Origin: an uncultured bacterium
GTDB lineage: Bacteria > Actinomycetota > Coriobacteriia > Coriobacteriales > Coriobacteriaceae
Assembly (NCBI GenBank): GCA_905215275.1
Contig: CAJMPE010000076.1
Coordinates: 1 to 8,758, forward strand
Reading direction: 5' to 3'
Length of the DNA: 8,758 bases
Below the pieces are notes generated by a model, which was given only the letters and a program-made list of their open reading frames with translations, was not told where the DNA came from and ran no database searches. The position numbers were made by a program, and so were the translations under genes. The stretch's first letter is position 1; the number at the start of each line of letters is the position of its first letter. Positions 4,193 through 8,758 of this stretch are shown here, piece after piece.

Positions 4193-5263
4193 ATGGATTT
4201 ACTGATTGATATTCTGCTCGACGCCGGTAAGGACACGCTGTCGTTGGTGCCGTTTTTGTTGGTGACGTATCTTGCCCTCGAGACGCTTGAGCACGTTGCG
4301 GGCGATCGCGTCAACGGCGCTATCAAGCGCGCCGGCGCCGCGGGTCCCGTAGTTGGCTCGCTGCTGGGCATGGTGCCGCAGTGCGGATTTTCGGCCATGG
4401 CAGCAACGCTGTACGCCGGCCGTGTCGTGACGCTGGGCACGCTGGTTGCCGTGTTCCTCTCGACCTCCGACGAGATGTTGCCGCTGTTACTCGCCGAGCA
4501 AGTTCCCGTGCAGACCATGGCGATGCTGCTCGCCTCGAAGGCGCTGATCGCTCTGGTCACGGGCTTTATCGTGGATGCGGCTATCCGCGGCCTTCGTCGT
4601 AATGCCCGCGCGCATGCGGCGATTCGCCGTACCGTGCTGGGGACCGCTGCCAATCCGGCTCATGTGAACTGCGCGCACGACGACCATACCGGAGGCGACA
4701 TCATTGACGAGGTGGCCGAGGCGGGCGTGAGCGCCGAGCACATCCACGAGCTGTGCGAACGTGATCACTGCGGCTGCGAGGAGCACGTGGAACACCACGG
4801 GCACGACCACGGTCACGCGGACGCACACGAGCACCACCACGGTCACAGCCACTCCCACGAGGGCGCGCCCGTTCTGTCGATCATCCGCAGCGCCATCTCA
4901 CATACCGTGCAGGTATCGGTATTCATTTTCCTGGTGACGCTGATTCTGGTTGCCGTCCTCGAGACCTTTGGCGAGTCCGCAATCGAGCAGTTCCTGCGCG
5001 GCAATGAGACGCTCGCCGTCCTGGGCTCGGCGCTTGTCGGTCTGATTCCCAACTGCTCTGCCAGCGTCGTCATCACGCAGCTGTACCTGGAGGGCGTACT
5101 GCAGCTGGCGCCGATGCTCGCCGGCACGCTCATTTCCGCCGGCGTGGGCTACCTAGTCCTGTTCCGCACCAACCGCAGCGCTCGCGAAAATGCCGTGTTC
5201 CTGGTCATGATGTACGTCATCGGCGCCGGCTGGGGACTCATCCTCTCCGCCTTCGGCCTCTAA
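4193..5263 (+). CDS. Metal transporter with His-rich loop (PF11449-type, annotated as arsenic efflux or manganese transporter)
   Basis: This is a 356-residue multi-pass membrane protein. Two hydrophobic halves share a motif: GSLLGMVPQCGFS (55-67) followed by GTLVAVFLSTSDE (82-94), and ALVGLIPNCSAS (280-291) followed by AGTLISAG (310-317). This points to an internal duplication with a conserved Pro-x-Cys in each half, probably in the transport path. Between the halves, residues 192-222 hold 14 histidines plus Cys193 and Cys195, a probable metal-binding loop. I recognise the family as the putative 10-TM heavy-metal exporters; databases call members either arsenic efflux or manganese transporters, and the His-rich loop favours a divalent cation over arsenite. 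The substrate is unproven. A GAAAGG ribosome site lies about 10 bases upstream. It is transcribed alone and ends at a strong terminator. Confidence 0.82.
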   Translation: MDLLIDILLDAGKDTLSLVPFLLVTYLALETLEHVAGDRVNGAIKRAGAAGPVVGSLLGMVPQCGFSAMAATLYAGRVVTLGTLVAVFLSTSDEMLPLLLAEQVPVQTMAMLLASKALIALVTGFIVDAAIRGLRRNARAHAAIRRTVLGTAANPAHVNCAHDDHTGGDIIDEVAEAGVSAEHIHELCERDHCGCEEHVEHHGHDHGHADAHEHHHGHSHSHEGAPVLSIIRSAISHTVQVSVFIFLVTLILVAVLETFGESAIEQFLRGNETLAVLGSALVGLIPNCSASVVITQLYLEGVLQLAPMLAGTLISAGVGYLVLFRTNRSARENAVFLVMMYVIGAGWGLILSAFGL

Positions 5264-5274
5264 GCAGGCCTAGC

Positions 5275-5349
5275 AAAACGGGCTTCAAAATAGCCATGCT
5301 CGGCGCCGGCGCAATGCGGCGACGCATGGCATTTTGAAGCCCGTTTTTT
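5275..5349 (+). terminator. Strong intrinsic terminator after the transporter gene
   Basis: A 17-bp perfect stem (5275-5291 with 5331-5347) continues, after a single bulged A, into 7 more pairs (GCCATGC / GCATGGC). The loop is 24 bases and GC-rich. The plus strand ends in TTTTTT (5344-5349). The left arm starts with AAAA, so the minus strand also ends in a short U-run and the structure may work both ways. Confidence 0.92.
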
Positions 5350-5391
5350 GTTGAGCCATGGATCCTGAGCGTTCACGCCGCTCAAAACAAA

Positions 5392-5428
5392 AAGGCAGAT
5401 TTCCGGACATATCCCAAAAATCTGCCTT
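5392..5428 (-). terminator. Intrinsic terminator of the hdeD-yaiI pair
   Basis: A perfect 11-bp stem (AAGGCAGATTT / AAATCTGCCTT) with a 15-base loop starts 2 bases after the yaiI stop codon. On the minus strand it is followed by TTTGTTTTG. It is separate from the transporter terminator, so each convergent gene has its own. Confidence 0.9.
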
Positions 5429-5430
5429 GG

Positions 5431-5913
5431 TTAGCGTAACAGTTCGGTGAGGTTGCGTTTAAAGCGGGCGCGGTCTTCGCTGGTAAATGCCGCCGGTCCG
5501 CGAGTGCGTCCGCCGGCGCGGCGCACCTTCTTTTCCTCGTGGCGAATAAACAGTTGCATGTCGATGGTCGCCTTATCGTAGACGCGCCCGCGCACACCGA
5601 TTGCGGCGGCATCGCGTCCGAGCACCATGCTCGCCAGGCCTATGTCTTGTGTCACGACCACGTCGCCAGCCTGCAGGCGCTCGACAATGGCAAAGTCGGC
5701 ACTATCGGCTCCCACACTCACATCGAGCGTCGTGACCCAAAAGCCCCGAAGCGCGTGCTCGGCATCGCGCGGATCGTCGCGGCGAATGTGGCGTTTCAGG
5801 TTCTGCGTGCTGTTGCCGGCGATAACGACGGCGACGCCCGCCCTCCGTGCGCAGTCGATTGACTCGCGCGTGACCGGGCAGGCGTCGGCATCAATAAAAA
5901 GCGTCTTTGGCAT
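5431..5913 (-). CDS. yaiI: YaiI/YqxD family protein (UPF0178, DUF188)
   Basis: This 160-residue protein has the usual family length. The family hallmarks are all present: FIDADACPVTRE (6-17) at the N-terminus, VSVGADSADFAIVE (about 65-78), GDVVVTQDIGLA (about 83-94), IRHEEKKVRRAGGRTRGPAAF near residue 125 onward, and DRARFKRNLTELL at the end. The acidic residues Asp8, Asp10, Asp73 and Asp90 (approximate numbering) resemble a PIN/NYN-like nuclease pocket. The family's biological role is not established, so an RNA- or DNA-cleaving role is only a fold-based guess. The ATG directly follows the TAG stop of the upstream gene and has no clear ribosome site of its own, which suggests translational coupling. 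An intrinsic terminator follows the stop. Confidence 0.92.
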   Translation of the reverse strand: MPKTLFIDADACPVTRESIDCARRAGVAVVIAGNSTQNLKRHIRRDDPRDAEHALRGFWVTTLDVSVGADSADFAIVERLQAGDVVVTQDIGLASMVLGRDAAAIGVRGRVYDKATIDMQLFIRHEEKKVRRAGGRTRGPAAFTSEDRARFKRNLTELLR

Positions 5914-6516
5914 CTAGCGCACCAGTTTGCCAAACTGAATGGCGCGGACAATGAGTGTCACGCCAAACACCAGCAGTGCGGCACCGCTAAAGATGACGAG
6001 CATCTTGGCCGACCACAGCGGATAGATAAACACGAACATGCCCGCGATGATGGAGAGTGCGCCGCTCAGGATGGCGAGGGCGCGGTTGGACGAAAGCTCG
6101 GATTCCAGAATCGTCATGACGCCCTCGACGATCCAGCCAAAGCCGGCCACGATAACCACCATCGTGGTGAGCGTCGCGGTCGAGAAGGCCTGGTTGCGCA
6201 GGATTATGACGCCGCCCAAGATAATGAGTAGGTTGGAGATGATGCTCGTCACGCGCCAGCCGGTGGGCAGCAGCGGCTCGAAAACAGCGGTAAACAGCCT
6301 GATCGCGGCCGTGATCACAAAGTAGAAGCCCAGAACAGTCGTCAGGAAGACGAGGGACTTGGCAGGCGCAAACAGCAGTGCGATGCCGGCGACGAGCGCC
6401 AAGACGCCCGTGATGGCGTAAATCCAGCGCACGGCCTTGACGGCCTTGCCTGCCATGCTTTTCTCGTCAAATCCAAACGCGCTCGATTGCTTGTCATCGT
6501 TCTTAAAGATGCCCAT
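5914..6516 (-). CDS. HdeD-like (DUF308) membrane protein
   Basis: This is a 200-residue protein with about six hydrophobic helices (roughly 29-50, 54-74, 88-106, 113-135, 146-166 and 170-190) after a short soluble N-terminus. The helices show the small-residue and aromatic pattern of the HdeD/DUF308 family (ITGVLALVAGIALLF, LGGVIIL, GALSIIAGMFVFIYPLWS). E. coli HdeD is linked to acid stress, but most Gram-positive members have no known role. I chose the ATG at 6516 because AAAGGAGA lies 6 bases upstream; an in-frame ATG at 6570 would add 18 residues but lacks a ribosome site. It is the first gene of a two-gene unit with yaiI. Confidence 0.85.
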   Translation of the reverse strand: MGIFKNDDKQSSAFGFDEKSMAGKAVKAVRWIYAITGVLALVAGIALLFAPAKSLVFLTTVLGFYFVITAAIRLFTAVFEPLLPTGWRVTSIISNLLIILGGVIILRNQAFSTATLTTMVVIVAGFGWIVEGVMTILESELSSNRALAILSGALSIIAGMFVFIYPLWSAKMLVIFSGAALLVFGVTLIVRAIQFGKLVR

Positions 6517-6658
6517 GATGTCTCCTTTCGTGCGGCGTAAGCCGTAGCTCTTGCAACCAGTATCGCCCAAGGGCGCCGTCGCGTGGGGCGGGAGGGGCGA
6601 ATTGGAGCCTCACCTTCGCGAATTGTCACCTTTGTTCTCGTTTGGATGTGGGATATTC

Positions 6659-6687
6659 AACAGATGTAGAACATTACAGCTCTGTTC
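6659..6687. promoter_or_regulatory. Dyad symmetry upstream of the nitroreductase gene, possible operator
   Basis: AACAGA (6659-6664) and TCTGTT (6681-6686) are inverted repeats 16 bases apart, and a second dyad GAACA-N9-TGTTC (6669-6687) overlaps them. They lie 64 bases before the nitroreductase start in an AT-rich leader. The arms are short and could be chance. No promoter hexamers around them are convincing. Confidence 0.3.
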
Positions 6688-6750
6688 GTTATTGCCTACG
6701 TTTTAGGTTAGATTTTCTTAAGAACAATTGGCTTTTATTGAGGGGTCCCT

Positions 6751-7422
6751 ATGAACGAAACAGTTCCCGCGGCGCCGGTAAGCGCCGAGTCGATGGCAAG
6801 GCAAGGTTGCGAAAAGCTTGGCCTGGACACGTTTGACGCGCTGGTCCGCCGCGCGCGTCCGTGCCGCCGCTTTGATGAGTCCATGCGCGTACCGCGCGAG
6901 TTTTTGCTCGAGCTGGCGGAGCTGGCACATCTGGCTCCCTGCGGCGCCAACGCTCAGCGTCTGCGTTTTCATGTGGTGAGCGGTGCAGAGGACTGCGCGC
7001 GTGTATTTGATGAGCTCACCTGGGCCGGTGCGCTCAAGGATTGGCCGGGTCCCGATGAGGGCGAGCGCCCGACCGGCTACATCGCGATTCTTGCCGAGCG
7101 CGCTGTTCCGGGTAAGCCCGCCGCGCCCATCACCGAGGTCGACACCGGCATTGCCGCCCAGACGATGATGCTCGCCGCTCGCAGCGCCACGCCCGAGGTG
7201 GCAGCCTGCATGTTCAAGGCCTTTACGCCCCACGCGATTGCTGCCATGGGGCTCGATGACGACAAATACGAGCTCAAGCTGATCATGGCGTTTGGCGTTC
7301 CGGCCGAGACACAGGTGATCGACGCGATCGACTCCAACCCGGATGGCTCTATCAATTACTGGCGCGATGAGGCACAGATGCATCACGTGCCCAAGCGTCC
7401 GCTTGCTGACGTGCTGCTGTAG
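6751..7422 (+). CDS. Nitroreductase-family FMN oxidoreductase
   Basis: This 223-residue protein has the nitroreductase layout. The N-terminal RRARPCRRFDES (33-44) corresponds to the FMN-phosphate-binding R-R-S/C-x-R-x-F motif. APCGANAQRLRFHVVS (62-77) is the usual A-P-S/C-x-x-N-x-Q motif at the flavin. DTGIAAQTMMLAA (131-143) is the conserved helix of the dimer interface. A basic region (HHVPKRPLADVLL) closes the protein, as in related subfamilies. Members reduce nitro-compounds, quinones or flavins with NAD(P)H; the substrate cannot be read from the sequence. GAGGGG lies 7 bases before the ATG. It heads a plus-strand run with two phosphatase genes, but a strong hairpin in the 81-bp gap may separate their transcripts. 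Confidence 0.87.
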   Translation: MNETVPAAPVSAESMARQGCEKLGLDTFDALVRRARPCRRFDESMRVPREFLLELAELAHLAPCGANAQRLRFHVVSGAEDCARVFDELTWAGALKDWPGPDEGERPTGYIAILAERAVPGKPAAPITEVDTGIAAQTMMLAARSATPEVAACMFKAFTPHAIAAMGLDDDKYELKLIMAFGVPAETQVIDAIDSNPDGSINYWRDEAQMHHVPKRPLADVLL

Positions 7423-7453
7423 CTGCGTCGTTGCGGCGCGATCCGGCGGCAAA

Positions 7454-7488
7454 ACCACCACAAAGGTGCCTGTCACCTTTGTGGTGGT
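7454..7488. repeat. Perfect 15-bp hairpin between nitroreductase and phosphatase genes
   Basis: ACCACCACAAAGGTG and CACCTTTGTGGTGGT are exact reverse complements with a CCTGT loop. On the plus strand, the direction of both flanking genes, no U-tract follows; on the minus strand TTTTG follows. So it looks like a terminator facing the wrong way, or a mobile REP-type hairpin. I recall similar AAAGGTGCCTGTCACCTTT hairpins between genes in coriobacterial genomes, which cannot be checked here. Confidence 0.75.
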
Positions 7489-7503
7489 GCGAGGGGAGGG
7501 CGT

Positions 7504-8046
7504 GTGGCCGATCTGTATTTGGTGCGGCATGGGCAGACCGAGCTCAATGTGAAGAACATTTTGCAGGGCTGGCACGATTCGCCGTTGACGGCGCGCGGGC
7601 GCGAGCAAGCGCTGGCGACGCGTGCGGCGTTCGAGGACCGCGGCGTGACCTTTGACCATGTGTATTCGTCTCCGTTGGGGCGGGCGCGGCGTACGGCCGA
7701 GCTGATCGTTGGCGAGGGCTGTTCCATAGAGCTGGTCGATGACCTGCGCGAGTGGCATTTGGGTTCGTTGGAGGGCACGTCAAACCGCGAGATGCCGGCG
7801 CAACCTTGGGGTGATTATCCGGTTGCCTTTGGTGGCGAGTCGGAAAGTGAGCTTCGCGCACGTATGGTCGCGGCGCTTTCCCGCATCATGGCCCGACCGC
7901 AGCACAACTGCGTGCTGGCCGTCTCCCACGGCTCAGCCTGCCAGGAGTTTCTTAGATGCGTGACTGGCGGGGGAGAGCTACCCGACAACGGTGCCGTGCT
8001 TCATTTTGGCTATTGCGACGGGGCGTTTTCGCTCTTGGGTTGGTAA
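7504..8046 (+). CDS. Histidine phosphatase (phosphoglycerate-mutase-like), copy 1
   Basis: This 180-residue protein of the histidine phosphatase superfamily has LVRHGQTELN at residues 6-15 with the phosphorylated His9. Phosphate-pocket residues are Arg8, Arg60 (SPLGRARRTAE) and the second histidine His142 in LAVSHGSA. Glu83 in LREWHLGSLEG is the likely proton donor. The set is complete, so the enzyme should be active on a phosphomonoester; the substrate (sugar phosphate, cobalamin precursor, phosphoglycerate or other) cannot be told. It starts with GTG, chosen because GAGGGGAGGG lies just upstream and the frame gives MADLYLVRHG. A second, related gene follows after 18 bases, so the two are almost surely co-transcribed. 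Confidence 0.9.
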   Translation: MADLYLVRHGQTELNVKNILQGWHDSPLTARGREQALATRAAFEDRGVTFDHVYSSPLGRARRTAELIVGEGCSIELVDDLREWHLGSLEGTSNREMPAQPWGDYPVAFGGESESELRARMVAALSRIMARPQHNCVLAVSHGSACQEFLRCVTGGGELPDNGAVLHFGYCDGAFSLLGW

Positions 8047-8064
8047 CAAACGAAAGGACCCCCT

Positions 8065-8700
8065 ATGAATAAAGACTTGTATCTGGTCCGTCATGGACAG
8101 ACGATATTTAACCTCAAGCGCATTATTCAGGGATGGAGTGACTCACCGCTTACGCAGCTGGGATGCGACCAGGCGGCGCGCGCCGGCATGTTCTTGCGTG
8201 CGCGCGGCATTGAGCCCGACCACGCCTATGCCTCCACGCTCCATCGCACCGAGCAGACTATCGCCAACTTGTGGCCGGGCTTGGCGTACGAGCGCCTGGA
8301 CGGCCTGCGCGAGTGGTTCTTTGGCGACTTTGAGGCCGAGCGCGTGATGCTCATGCCCGAGCGCCCGTGGCGCGACTTCTATTGCCAGTTTGGCGGCGAG
8401 GGCCAGATGCAGGTGCGCGAGCGCATGGTGGCGACGTTGACCGAGCTTATGCAGCGTCCGGACCATACGTGCGTGCTCGCGGTAAGCCACGGCTCGGCTA
8501 TCAAGGAGTTCATGGACCACGTGAAGGGTGCGGCGGCAGACGAGCGCGACCGCGTTCCGGGCAATTGCTCGGTGTTGCACTTTGCGTTTGATGATGCGAC
8601 GGATACGTTTGAACTGGTTGAGATCTTTACGCAGGAAGACTACGCGCGCGAGCTGGGGCTTGAGCCGCTCGTGGCGGCAGCGGGTCCGCAGCGCGGGTAG
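8065..8700 (+). CDS. Histidine phosphatase (phosphoglycerate-mutase-like), copy 2
   Basis: This 211-residue paralogue of the preceding protein has LVRHGQTIFN with His10, HRTEQT with Arg61, LREWFFGDFE with Glu83, and LAVSHGSAIKEF with His142. Shared blocks (DLYLVRHGQT, DSPLT, LREW, FGGE, RERMVA/RARMVA, CVLAVSHGSA) show a tandem duplication that has since diverged. It is longer at the C-terminus by about 30 residues (VEIFTQEDYARELGLEPL...). GAAAGGA lies about 7 bases before the ATG in the short 18-base gap, so it is the second gene of an operon. The substrate is unknown. Confidence 0.9.
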   Translation: MNKDLYLVRHGQTIFNLKRIIQGWSDSPLTQLGCDQAARAGMFLRARGIEPDHAYASTLHRTEQTIANLWPGLAYERLDGLREWFFGDFEAERVMLMPERPWRDFYCQFGGEGQMQVRERMVATLTELMQRPDHTCVLAVSHGSAIKEFMDHVKGAAADERDRVPGNCSVLHFAFDDATDTFELVEIFTQEDYARELGLEPLVAAAGPQRG

Positions 8701-8758
8701 CGCGGGCGTGGCGATGTGGATCGCCGACATCATTACTCGATGTGAAAGGGGCGGGGAT
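8701..8758 (+). other. 3' flank with a ribosome-site-like end, probable start of a next gene
   Basis: A small dyad (GGCGAT / ATCGCC, 8710-8725) follows the phosphatase stop. The window ends in GAAAGGGGCGGGGAT; a G as the next base would give an ATG with a well-spaced ribosome site. This would make another plus-strand gene in the same run. It cannot be confirmed within the window. Confidence 0.3.

Noticed and set aside
6517..6570. Longer start for the hdeD-like gene at 6570
   Set aside because: The 18 extra residues are polar and unlike the family, no ribosome site precedes that ATG, and an ideal AAAGGAGA precedes the ATG at 6516.
6718..7758. Long minus-strand open frame of 346 codons
   Set aside because: It lies antisense to the nitroreductase and first phosphatase genes, both of which have clear family motifs and ribosome sites. 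Its own protein shows no recognisable pattern, and long antisense frames are common in GC-rich genes.

Overview
The window looks like chromosomal DNA from a high-GC, Gram-positive-type anaerobe, most likely a coriobacterium such as Collinsella. I base this on the mostly 60-70% GC coding sequence, the strong AAAGGA/GGAGG-type ribosome sites, and the look of the protein families. The genus is an inference; there is no rRNA or other marker gene here.

Left part (1-1166, minus strand): a metal-efflux operon read right to left. It has an ArsR/SmtB-type repressor with an intact zinc-type alpha-5 site, a small free-standing CxxC metal-binding (HMA) protein, and the N-terminus of a P-type metal ATPase that runs off the left edge. 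Three near-identical 18-bp operators are visible. Two of them form a perfect 23-bp inverted repeat around a consensus promoter ahead of the repressor gene, and the third lies just ahead of the pump gene. The circuit should be autoregulated and induced by metal.

Middle (about 1167-2985): an AT-richer island. Rows I counted by hand are 45-50% GC, against 65-72% in neighbouring genes. It holds one minus-strand gene for a 396-residue protein with a DUF559/Vsr-like PD-(D/E)XK nuclease domain, and three copies of an intergenic motif, GTGC(n)AATTG(n)AGTATT. Two copies are the ends of a 249-bp element with 42-bp inverted termini that looks like a MITE. The third lies upstream of the nuclease gene. 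This is the most island-like and least explained part of the window.

Right of the island: a minus-strand DEDDh (DnaQ-like) exonuclease, then a divergently transcribed plus-strand membrane transporter with a very His-rich loop (PF11449-type, annotated in databases as arsenic efflux or manganese transporter). The transporter ends at a very strong terminator. Next is a minus-strand pair, an HdeD-like membrane protein followed directly by a YaiI/YqxD (UPF0178) protein, with its own terminator. The last part (6751-8700) is a plus-strand run of a nitroreductase and two tandem histidine phosphatases, broken by a perfect 15-bp hairpin between the first two genes.

Two separate metal-handling loci (the ArsR/HMA/P-ATPase operon and the His-rich transporter) lie within 4 kb of each other on either side of the nuclease island. 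I see no CRISPR, tRNA, rRNA, transposase or phage gene.
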